64,000 bases of DNA from Flavobacterium pokkalii (lineage in GTDB: Bacteria > Bacteroidota > Bacteroidia > Flavobacteriales > Flavobacteriaceae), in the NCBI RefSeq assembly GCF_014596575.1, contig NZ_NASZ01000004.1, positions 62,001 through 126,000 of the forward strand, in the 5' to 3' direction. Both the position numbers and the translations under genes were made by a program. Positions 57,030 through 64,000 of this stretch are shown piece after piece. The notes beneath the pieces are model-generated. The model saw only the letters and a program-made list of their open reading frames with translations, made no database searches and had not been told where the DNA came from. Each line of letters starts with the position of its first letter. Positions within the stretch are counted from its first letter, which is position 1.

Positions 57030-58124
57030 ATGAAAATAAAAGAAATTCTTTCTGTTCTCGAAGAAATGGCACCACAGGCCTATGCCGAAGATTTTGACAA
57101 TGTGGGTTTACTGGTTGGGAATCAAAACACTGAAGCAAGCGGAGTTTTAGTTTGTCATGATGCATTGGAAAATGTAATTGACGAAGCTATTGCTAAAAAT
57201 TGCAATCTGGTGGTTTGCTTTCACCCTATTTTATTTTCCGGAATCAAAAAAATAACCGGTAAAAATTATGTGGAACGCGCCATTTTGAAAGCCATAAAAA
57301 ACGATATTGCTATTTATGCCGTTCACACCGCTTTGGATAATCATCAACAGGGAGTCAATAAAATTTTCTGCGAGGCTCTTGGTTTGAAAAAAACGAAAAT
57401 ATTAATTCCGAAGCAAAATTTCATTCGAAAATTAATCACCTATACGATTCCTGAAAATGCTGAAAAATTACGCAATGCTTTGTTTGATGCCGGAGCCGGA
57501 AAAATAGGAAATTACGAAGATTGCAGTTTTAATTCCAAGGGAATCGGGACTTATATGGGTAACGAAAACAGCAATCCTGAAATTGGAGAGCGTTTTGAAT
57601 TTGTAGAAAGTGACGAAATCAAAATCGAAGTTACTTTTGAAAAATATTTAGAATCTAAAATTTTAAAAGCTCTGTTTAAAAACCATGTGTATGAAGAAGT
57701 GGCTTATGAAATTTATGATTTGCAAAATCAGCACCAAAATATCGGTTTGGGAATGATTGGCGAACTGGAAAATCCAATGGACGAAAAATCCTTTTTAGCA
57801 TTGGTTAAAGATAAAATGCAGGCCGAGGGGATTCGCCATTCTCAATTTTTAGGAAAAAAAATCCAAAAAGTTGCGGTGCTTGGAGGTTCGGGAAGTTTTG
57901 CTATCAAAAATGCTATTCAGGCCGGAGCTGATGCATTTTTGACCGCCGATTTGAAGTATCACCAATTTTATGAAGCCGAAAATCAGCTGATTTTAGCTGA
58001 TATTGGACATTTTGAAAGCGAACGCTATACAAAAAATTATATTGTTGATTTTCTTCGAAAAAAAATTCTTAATTTTGCCATCATTTTATCAGAAGAAAAT
58101 ACAAATCCAGTTAAGTACTTATAA
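57030..58124 (+). CDS. Nif3-like dinuclear metal-centre protein
   Basis: The 364-residue protein has the Nif3/DUF34 signatures: AYAEDFDNVGLLVGN near the N-terminus, VVCFHPILFSGIKKI with the metal-binding His65, YAVHTALDN, and ADIGHFESERY near the C-terminus with a His-Glu pair. The middle insert (about 130-235) resembles the PII-like domain of the longer family members. The proteins form hexameric rings with two metal ions per subunit; some act as GTP cyclohydrolase-like hydrolases, but the general role is unsettled. The next gene follows after 3 bases, a conserved arrangement. Confidence 0.9.
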   Translation: MKIKEILSVLEEMAPQAYAEDFDNVGLLVGNQNTEASGVLVCHDALENVIDEAIAKNCNLVVCFHPILFSGIKKITGKNYVERAILKAIKNDIAIYAVHTALDNHQQGVNKIFCEALGLKKTKILIPKQNFIRKLITYTIPENAEKLRNALFDAGAGKIGNYEDCSFNSKGIGTYMGNENSNPEIGERFEFVESDEIKIEVTFEKYLESKILKALFKNHVYEEVAYEIYDLQNQHQNIGLGMIGELENPMDEKSFLALVKDKMQAEGIRHSQFLGKKIQKVAVLGGSGSFAIKNAIQAGADAFLTADLKYHQFYEAENQLILADIGHFESERYTKNYIVDFLRKKILNFAIILSEENTNPVKYL

Positions 58125-58127
58125 AAT

Positions 58128-58907
58128 ATGACTAATACTAAAGAATTAAGTGTTGAGGACAAGTTGAGAGCCATCTACGATTTACAATTGATTGACTCGA
58201 GAATTGACGAAATTAGAAATGTAAGAGGCGAACTTCCTCTTGAAGTGGAAGATTTAGAAGATGAAGTTGCTGGTTTAAGCACTCGTTCTGAAAAATTGAA
58301 AGGGGAACTTGAAGTAATTGAAGAGCAAATTAAAGCTAAAAAAAATAGCATCGACGAGCACAAAGAAGCTATTAAAAAATATACAAAACAACAGGAAAGT
58401 GTACGTAACAACAGAGAATTCAACTCTTTAACTAAAGAGGTAGAATTTCAGGAGCTTGAAATCCAATTAGCTGAAAAGCAAATGAGAGAAATGAAAGCTT
58501 CTATTGAACACAAAAAAGAAGTTATTGCACAATCTAAAGAAAAATTAGAGTTAAAATCAAATCATTTAAAACACAAAAAATTAGAATTAAATGATATCAT
58601 GGCAGAAACTGCCAAAGAAGAAGAATTCTTAACTCAAAAATCATTAGAATTCCAAGAGCAAATCGAAGAAAGATTGTTAGCTGCTTACAAAAGAATTCGT
58701 TCCAGCGTACGTAACGGATTAGCAGTAGTTTCGATTGAAAGAGGTGCTTCTGCTGGTTCATTCTTCACTATTCCGCCGCAAACTCAGGTGGAAATTGCTT
58801 CCAGAAAAAAAATCATCATCGATGAGCACTCCGGAAGAATTTTGGTTGACAGCAGCTTAGCCGAAGAAGAAAAACAAAAAATGGAAAACTTATTCGCTAG
58901 TATTTAA
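58128..58907 (+). CDS. Coiled-coil zinc-ribbon family protein lacking the zinc cysteines
   Basis: The 259-residue protein has a long coiled-coil hairpin (about 35-195) and a C-terminal domain that in the family is a C4 zinc ribbon. Here the first knuckle reads RGASAGSFFTIPPQ and the second DEHSGRILVD, where related proteins have Cys-X2-Cys in both. All four Cys positions are therefore replaced, and no zinc site remains, although the rest of the domain is well kept (IPPQTQVEIASRKKIII). It follows the Nif3-like gene by 3 bases, as in many bacteria. The function is unknown; a nucleic-acid-related scaffold has been suggested for the family. Confidence 0.83.
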   Translation: MTNTKELSVEDKLRAIYDLQLIDSRIDEIRNVRGELPLEVEDLEDEVAGLSTRSEKLKGELEVIEEQIKAKKNSIDEHKEAIKKYTKQQESVRNNREFNSLTKEVEFQELEIQLAEKQMREMKASIEHKKEVIAQSKEKLELKSNHLKHKKLELNDIMAETAKEEEFLTQKSLEFQEQIEERLLAAYKRIRSSVRNGLAVVSIERGASAGSFFTIPPQTQVEIASRKKIIIDEHSGRILVDSSLAEEEKQKMENLFASI

Positions 58908-58915
58908 TTATATTT

Positions 58916-58945
58916 AAGTCCCGATTTAACATCGGGACTTTTTTA
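58916..58945 (+). terminator. Intrinsic terminator directly before the hydrolase start codon
   Basis: A perfect 10-base-pair stem (58916-58925 with 58931-58940), a 5-base loop and a T-run reach 58945. The next gene's ATG begins at 58948. It ends the nif3 operon but sits in the leader of the following gene. Confidence 0.85.
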
Positions 58946-58947
58946 TT

Positions 58948-59790
58948 ATGAAAAAAGCTGTTTATTTTCTTTTTACAAAATCCATTGGTTTATACCTTAA
59001 TGCCCTAAGTTTTGTCTTTCCTGAAAAGGCAACCCAACTAGCCTATGCCCTTTTTAGCGAGCCCCGCGACGGCAAACTGGAAAAAGATAAACTTCCCGAA
59101 ATCCTGAAAGAAACCGAAAAAGAAAGTTATCAATATCAGGGAAATCATTTCCAAACCTATACCTGGAAAGGCAATGAAAATATCGTTTTATTAGTTCACG
59201 GCTGGGAAAGCAATGCTTCCAGATGGGAAAAACTAATTGCTCATCTTAAAAAATCCGGCAGCACTATTATTGCTTTAGACGCTCCGGGACACGGATTATC
59301 CGGCGGAAAAGAATTTAACATCCCGCAATATGCCTCTTTTATTGATGTTTTGGTTCAAAAATTCCATCCTCAATATCTTATTGGTCATTCTTTAGGCGGA
59401 AAAACCTGTTTGTATTATCAGGCTACTTATCAAAACAACAGCATTGAAAAAATGGTCGTTTTAGGTTCGCCAAGTGATTTTAAAATCATTTTGGACAACT
59501 ACATTCATTTATTAAGTTTGAATGCTAAAATTTCCAAAGGAATGGAAAATTATTACCTGCACCATTTTAATCTTAAAATCGAACAATTCACCGGAAAATT
59601 ATTTGCTTCCAAAATAAAAGCCAAAGGGCTTATTGCCCATGATATTGAAGATGATATCGTCTTATTTGAAGAGGCTAAAAAAATTGCCGGCGCCTGGCAG
59701 GATTCTGTTTTTATTGAAACAAAAGGATTAGGACATAGTTTACACGACGACGAATTGTATCAAAAAGTATATCAATTTCTTTTTGAATAA
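58948..59790 (+). CDS. Alpha/beta hydrolase
   Basis: The 280-residue protein is an alpha/beta hydrolase: VLLVHGWESNASRWEKL (oxyanion region), ALDAPGHGLSGG, LIGHSLGGKTCL with the nucleophile Ser, and KGLGHSLHDDELY with the catalytic His. The N-terminus (KSIGLYLNALSFVFPEKA) is hydrophobic but lacks a cleavage site, so it may be membrane-associated. The substrate cannot be inferred. The ATG lies 2 bases after a terminator T-run, so expression depends on read-through or on an unseen start site. Confidence 0.85.
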   Translation: MKKAVYFLFTKSIGLYLNALSFVFPEKATQLAYALFSEPRDGKLEKDKLPEILKETEKESYQYQGNHFQTYTWKGNENIVLLVHGWESNASRWEKLIAHLKKSGSTIIALDAPGHGLSGGKEFNIPQYASFIDVLVQKFHPQYLIGHSLGGKTCLYYQATYQNNSIEKMVVLGSPSDFKIILDNYIHLLSLNAKISKGMENYYLHHFNLKIEQFTGKLFASKIKAKGLIAHDIEDDIVLFEEAKKIAGAWQDSVFIETKGLGHSLHDDELYQKVYQFLFE

Positions 59791-59881
59791 AAAGTAAATT
59801 TCAATTTCAATCTCAATTTCAAAAATAGTACATCAAAATTCGCATTGAATATTATTATTGCTATTGTTATTGCCATTATCA

Positions 59882-59908
59882 TTGATATTGTATTATTGCT
59901 TACTTTTG
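59882..59908 (+). promoter_or_regulatory. Promoter of rluF
   Basis: TTG (59882-59884), a 16-base spacer and TACTTTTG (59901-59908) resemble the Bacteroidota consensus. The ATG follows 4 bases later, so the mRNA may be leaderless. The upstream stretch 59791-59880 is simple ATT/TTG-type sequence without a gene. Confidence 0.5.
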
Positions 59909-59912
59909 CAGC

Positions 59913-60725
59913 ATGGAAGAAAATCTAAAACGTCTTAATAAATTCATAGCCGAAACCGGTTTTTGCTCGCGTCGTGAAGCCGACAAATTCATCGAAGAAG
60001 GTCGCGTAACCATCAATGGCACTGTGCCGGAATTAGGCACTAAAGTTGCCCCTGATGACGAAGTTCGTGTAGACGGCAAACTCATTCACGAAAAAAACGA
60101 AAAACCAATTTATTTAGCTTTCAACAAACCTGTGGGAATTGAATGTACTACGAATCTGGAAGTACGTAACAACATCGTGGATTACATCAATTATCCGAAA
60201 CGAATTTTCCCTATCGGACGTTTAGACAAAGCTTCAGAAGGGTTGATTTTCATGACCAATGACGGAGATATTGTTAACAAAATTCTCCGCGCCAGAAATA
60301 ATCACGAAAAAGAATATACCGTTACAGTTAACAAACCCATCACTGACCGATTTATCCAACGCATGGGAAATGGCGTTCCCATTCTGGACACCGTAACCCG
60401 AAAATGTAAGGTGGAGCAAATTAGCAAAAACACCTTTAAAATTATTCTGACTCAAGGTTTGAATCGCCAAATTCGTAGAATGTGCGAATATTTAGGCTAT
60501 GATGTTACAGCCTTGAAACGCATCCGAATTATCAATATTTCACTGGACATTCCTGTAGGGCGCTACCGCGAATTAACCGATGCCGAAATTAAAGAACTCA
60601 ATGAGCTAATTGCACCATCCAGTAAAACCGAAGAAGCCAGTTTACCTAAAACGGAAGCTCCCAAACGTAAAACCGAATTCATCAAAAAGAACGATCCGAG
60701 GTTTAGAAATAGAAAGAGGGATTAA
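59913..60725 (+). CDS. rluF: 23S rRNA pseudouridine synthase (RluF type)
   Basis: The 270-residue protein has an N-terminal S4 RNA-binding domain (RLNKFIAETGFCSRREADKFIEEGRVTING, about 5-60) and an RsuA/RluB/E/F catalytic domain with IGRLDKASEGLIFMTNDGDIVN, in which the Asp is the nucleophile. HEKEYTVTV, LTQGLNRQIRRMCEYLGYDVTALKR and RIINISLDI are characteristic of RluF, which modifies U2604 of E. coli 23S rRNA. A basic tail (about 240-270) ends the protein. The stop overlaps that of the converging thioredoxin gene by 4 bases. Confidence 0.9.
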   Translation: MEENLKRLNKFIAETGFCSRREADKFIEEGRVTINGTVPELGTKVAPDDEVRVDGKLIHEKNEKPIYLAFNKPVGIECTTNLEVRNNIVDYINYPKRIFPIGRLDKASEGLIFMTNDGDIVNKILRARNNHEKEYTVTVNKPITDRFIQRMGNGVPILDTVTRKCKVEQISKNTFKIILTQGLNRQIRRMCEYLGYDVTALKRIRIINISLDIPVGRYRELTDAEIKELNELIAPSSKTEEASLPKTEAPKRKTEFIKKNDPRFRNRKRD

Positions 60726-62068
60726 TTTAATAATCCCTCTAATAATTTATCTAATTCTTGAGCGCTTGGGTTTACGGCCACTATCACTCCTTTAGAATTA
60801 ACAAGGAAGGTAGAGCCTCCTGAATTAGAAATATTGTATTTGTCCCAGATTCGGTTCTTATTATCCATTTCAATCAAATTCAACCAAGGATATCTGTCTT
60901 TTTCAATTGCCTTTTCAAAAGCGTTTGTATTTTTAAATTCATTAGCAACGCCTAAAATCACAAATCCTTTGTCCTTGTATTTTTCATAAATGGGAATATA
61001 ACTTTTACTAGTAACCCTGCAAGGTCCACACCATGATGCCCACAAATCAATCAATGCGACTTTTCCGGCTACAATATCCGAAGCTGTAACAATAGTCCCT
61101 TCAATTGTTGGTGCCGAAAAATCTACAAACATCCCCCCTACTTTAACCGTTGTAATACCTTCCATAATATCGGATATTTGTTTCGTGTAAGGATGTAAAG
61201 GATACATTTTAGCATAAATGGATGTCAAATTACGCACTTCATTAAAATCCATATTCTTCTTAAATTGCTTATACCATCGTACTTCATCCAATAAAAGAGA
61301 ATAAGAAACAATGTTCTTCTTTTTAGCTATATATTTTGCTTCCCAATCGTATTTTATTTTCTGAATGGAATCCATTTTATTATTTAAAAACAAAGCTCTG
61401 GATGTATAGGCTTTTCCGTTTTCCATTAATTCATCACGAGACTTATACCATTTATTCAGCTCCTCATCTTTGTCATTGCCTTTGGTTTTAATCTTTTCCG
61501 TAATTCTATTATATTCTTCACTAAAATAATTTCCAGAATCCCATAAAGAGTCTATTTCCTCACTGAAAATTTTCTCTATGGGTTTAAAAACTTTGTCTTT
61601 CTCTTTTTTAAAAGCAAGCATTTTATCGGTTAATAAGCCGCCAACAATACTATTTTTATCAAAATCTTTTGTTTCGTGCAACTTAAAATCGACCTCTCCA
61701 TTCTCTACAAAAAAAGAAATGGGACGGAATGCTCCTTTCTCTAATTCTTCTCCAAGTATCAAAGTATATTTTTCAGCAAATGGAGTATGTAAATCATATT
61801 CAAAATATCCATTCACAATCGGAATTTTAATTCCACTCATAAAAGGATTATCTCTGTCTGTTACCAACTTTAGATAGGTCGACTTTCCACTGTTTAATTT
61901 CCCTTTTATTTTACAATTGATATCATCAATTAAATTTAAATACGAGGTTTTAGCAGGCAGCACTTTATTGACGAATTTGCTATTTGAATCAGTAGTTACT
62001 TTTGCATTTTGTGAATAAGCAAAAAAACAAACCAGTAAAACCGTAAAGGTTAAAAATGTATTTTTCAT
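60722..62068 (-). CDS. TlpA-like thioredoxin-fold disulfide oxidoreductase with DUF4369-like N-terminus
   Basis: The 448-residue secreted protein has a signal peptide (ending FAYSQ), a beta-rich N-terminal domain (about 45-150, INCKIKGKLNSGKSTYLKL, DUF4369-like), a helical linker and a C-terminal thioredoxin domain (about 310-448) with WASWCGPCR as the redox centre. GGMFVDFSAPTIEGTIVTASDI is the AhpC/TSA-like entry. Such proteins reduce periplasmic disulfides. It is preceded by a second gene of the same architecture 60 bases upstream, so both probably form one unit. Confidence 0.86.
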   Translation of the reverse strand: MKNTFLTFTVLLVCFFAYSQNAKVTTDSNSKFVNKVLPAKTSYLNLIDDINCKIKGKLNSGKSTYLKLVTDRDNPFMSGIKIPIVNGYFEYDLHTPFAEKYTLILGEELEKGAFRPISFFVENGEVDFKLHETKDFDKNSIVGGLLTDKMLAFKKEKDKVFKPIEKIFSEEIDSLWDSGNYFSEEYNRITEKIKTKGNDKDEELNKWYKSRDELMENGKAYTSRALFLNNKMDSIQKIKYDWEAKYIAKKKNIVSYSLLLDEVRWYKQFKKNMDFNEVRNLTSIYAKMYPLHPYTKQISDIMEGITTVKVGGMFVDFSAPTIEGTIVTASDIVAGKVALIDLWASWCGPCRVTSKSYIPIYEKYKDKGFVILGVANEFKNTNAFEKAIEKDRYPWLNLIEMDNKNRIWDKYNISNSGGSTFLVNSKGVIVAVNPSAQELDKLLEGLLN

Positions 62069-62128
62069 AATGGTAAATCAATAAACCTCCAACAAAAAAA
62101 CATATTCTATCGGTGACTTTATTTATTA

Positions 62129-64000
62129 TTACATCTGTTTCTCTAAAATTTTCTTCAAATCTTCGTTGGAATGTTGCCCTAACTTTGGATTGATAACTTC
62201 CCCATTTTTACCTACTAACACATAATGTGGAATCCCGGAAACATTAAATTTTTCGGCTAAGTAATTCCAATCGTCAGTTGATAATCGATAATATTCTCCT
62301 TTTATATCCGGAATCATTGCCGAATACGTTTTTTCCGGAGAACTTTGATTGGTTAGATACACAAAAACAATATCTTTCTCTTTCATTTCTTCTTTCAAAG
62401 GTTTGATTCTTTCAATTCCGGAACGACAAGGTCCACACCAGGTTGCCCAAAAATCAACATAAACTACTTTTCCTTTATATTTATTCATTATTTCGGCAAA
62501 TAATTTATTTGCTTCCGTTTTTGGCGTTTCATTGAGTACATAACCCGTTTTTGATTTATTTGCTTCAATTTTAGCCTGTGTTTCATTATTACATTTTTTA
62601 ATATAATCTGCAATAAAAGGGGTTTTTATGGATTGTTGTTCTCGGACCAATTCTTCTTCTGATAAAGGAGTAACCTGATCCACTACTTTATTACAAATCT
62701 CCTGAGACTTCATAATATCAGTTGCAAAACCAGCTTTTACATTAAACAATTCAGCTAGTTTTTTATTTCTGAAAGCAGCTCTTTTATCATTATAAATTTG
62801 ACTCAAAAGAATTTGATGTTTTTTATAAAAAGAATTAAGTTCTTCATAAACAGAAACATTTTTCTTTATTTGTTCAGGAGATGTCCCTTTTGCAAGTCTT
62901 TTTTCTGCCTTTAAAAACTCTTTTTCCTCTTTTGAAATTGGTATATTATTTTTGATTAAATACGCTTCTAAATCTGAAGTATTATAAATACCATCTTTTC
63001 TTATTTCTTTGATTATTTTTTGGTGTTTGGCAAAAAAAGAAACACTTATTTTCCCATATTTTTTATCAAAATCTTTTTGAGCAGGTCGATTTTGAAAAGT
63101 TTCAACATCTTTAAAATCAATCAATAATTGTTGTTCTTCTTTTGTTAAAGAATAACCACTTTTTACGATTTCATCAGCGGTTTCTAAAAACGAATTTGAA
63201 ATATTTCCTATACTTAATAAATCTAAAAACTGCAATCTATTAATAACATTTTGATAACTATGCGTAGAAATTACTGCTAATGGATTATTGATAATGCCAT
63301 CTGTCAAAAATTGATAATAATCTGCCGTAAGAGTATCTTTTTTAAGGCTAATTTCCCTTTGATTATTAGGTATTTTATTTTTTAATCGAAAAGCAGTTTC
63401 TTTATCGCGTTGATAATTCATCATTTGAGCAATAACATTGTATTCTATTTCTAATTTCCCAATTTGATAAGCTTTAGCCTCAATTGCATTTGATTTTCTT
63501 AAAGACTCTAATGCTTCCTGCTTTTTATTTGCTACATTCTGACAATAAACTTTATAAGCTTCCGGATTCTTATCTAAAATAGTACGCATCATGCATTCAT
63601 AATCCGTTCGTCTTATTTTCTGTGTTTTCAATAAATCAGCATTTAGCCTACCCGATTCTCCCATATAAATTGTTCGTTTATCTCCAAACAATTGAAAAAC
63701 ATCTTTTCCTGGTTCTAAATAAACGGAACCATTAAAAATAGGGGAACGCACCCAAACTTCATGCGGATAGTACAATGGAAGTTTTATAGAGAAAAAACCA
63801 TTATCCTTAATTTTGGCAACAAAAGTATTTTGCGCTCCAGTGATAATATCGTCAACGTGAATGGCTATTGTTTTTACAGCAGTCTTAGGGCTATAATTCT
63901 TAATATATCCGCTATATGTTGCTGAATCACTTTTGAAAATAGGTAGTCCATAAGCAATATCAGCGCTGTTTAATTTTGCTATTTCATTTTGAGATTTGTT
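62129..64000 (-). CDS. TlpA-like thioredoxin-fold protein, 5' part outside window
   Basis: The frame is open through the right edge, giving 623 visible residues; the TTG at 63775 is not the start. The visible N-terminal part (AVKTIAIHVDDIITGAQNTFVAKIKDNGFFSIKLPLYYP) is the beta-rich domain, followed by a long helical region (about 130-450). The C-terminal thioredoxin domain has VYVDFWATWCGPCRSG and a cis-Pro in VSGIPHYVLV. It is a longer relative of the protein at 60722-62068. Periplasmic location is likely, but the signal peptide is not visible. Confidence 0.82.
   Translation of the reverse strand, partial: NKSQNEIAKLNSADIAYGLPIFKSDSATYSGYIKNYSPKTAVKTIAIHVDDIITGAQNTFVAKIKDNGFFSIKLPLYYPHEVWVRSPIFNGSVYLEPGKDVFQLFGDKRTIYMGESGRLNADLLKTQKIRRTDYECMMRTILDKNPEAYKVYCQNVANKKQEALESLRKSNAIEAKAYQIGKLEIEYNVIAQMMNYQRDKETAFRLKNKIPNNQREISLKKDTLTADYYQFLTDGIINNPLAVISTHSYQNVINRLQFLDLLSIGNISNSFLETADEIVKSGYSLTKEEQQLLIDFKDVETFQNRPAQKDFDKKYGKISVSFFAKHQKIIKEIRKDGIYNTSDLEAYLIKNNIPISKEEKEFLKAEKRLAKGTSPEQIKKNVSVYEELNSFYKKHQILLSQIYNDKRAAFRNKKLAELFNVKAGFATDIMKSQEICNKVVDQVTPLSEEELVREQQSIKTPFIADYIKKCNNETQAKIEANKSKTGYVLNETPKTEANKLFAEIMNKYKGKVVYVDFWATWCGPCRSGIERIKPLKEEMKEKDIVFVYLTNQSSPEKTYSAMIPDIKGEYYRLSTDDWNYLAEKFNVSGIPHYVLVGKNGEVINPKLGQHSNEDLKKILEKQM

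Noticed and set aside
59791..59895. CRISPR-like or tandem repeat array from the CAATTTCAAT and ATTATTG strings
   Set aside because: The units are degenerate, have no regular spacers and look like low-complexity AT-rich leader sequence.
63775..63777. TTG at 63775 as the start of the last thioredoxin gene
   Set aside because: The reading frame continues without a stop to base 64000 and encodes the expected beta-rich domain, so the gene is simply cut by the window edge.

Overview
The window is AT-rich chromosomal DNA of a Bacteroidota member, most likely a Flavobacterium-like Flavobacteriaceae. The evidence is a SusC/SusD pair, short MKK-type signal peptides, the TAnnTTTG -7 promoter box upstream of many genes, almost no Shine-Dalgarno sequences, and many families typical of this phylum (DUF4252, DUF3826, TlpA-like thioredoxins). 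I saw no rRNA, tRNA, CRISPR array or prophage.

Region 1 (1-24207, all minus strand) is a large polysaccharide utilization locus. Transcription starts at susC (start 24207) and susD and runs leftward through GH95, a SASA/CE6-type esterase, GH97, GH31, two GH43, GH8, three CE1-type esterases, GH43-CBM6, a second GH97 and a GH43 cut by the left edge. The set fits a heavily decorated, feruloylated or acetylated arabinoxylan carrying galactose and xylose side groups. This is an inference: no endo-xylanase and no regulator lie in the window. An intrinsic terminator and a second hairpin separate susCD from the enzyme genes.

Region 2 (24208-29857) holds the susC leader with a possible small RNA, a DUF4198 protein, a DUF3826 protein, a TPR protein, a DUF4252 protein, an S41 lipoprotein protease and a cell-wall amidase. 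Clear hairpin terminators separate most of them.

Region 3 (29858-39234) is a cobalamin uptake and salvage locus. It has a BtuB-like receptor behind a promoter and cobalamin riboswitch, then cobC, cobS, a BluB-CobT fusion and cobU on the minus strand, with divergent BtuF-like and BtuC-like genes. A RAYT-type transposase and its palindromic repeats sit inside the cob gene run. No de novo corrin-ring genes and no BtuD ATPase are visible.

Region 4 (39235-43865) has lpdA, then an island of foreign appearance: a RES-domain-like protein, two overlapping unknown genes, repeated GCTACAA boundary motifs and two MITE-like inverted repeats.

Region 5 (43866-64000) is mostly core functions: a large MG-domain/plug-like envelope protein, two small alpha/beta-barrel proteins with a truncated haemoglobin, a divergent HxlR regulator and DsbA-like protein, TonB, lipA, a GAPDH coupled to a TPR hybrid histidine kinase, a purine nucleoside phosphorylase overlapping lpxK, a Nif3-like gene with a Cys-less zinc-ribbon partner, an alpha/beta hydrolase behind a terminator, rluF, and two TlpA-like thioredoxins, the last cut by the right edge.
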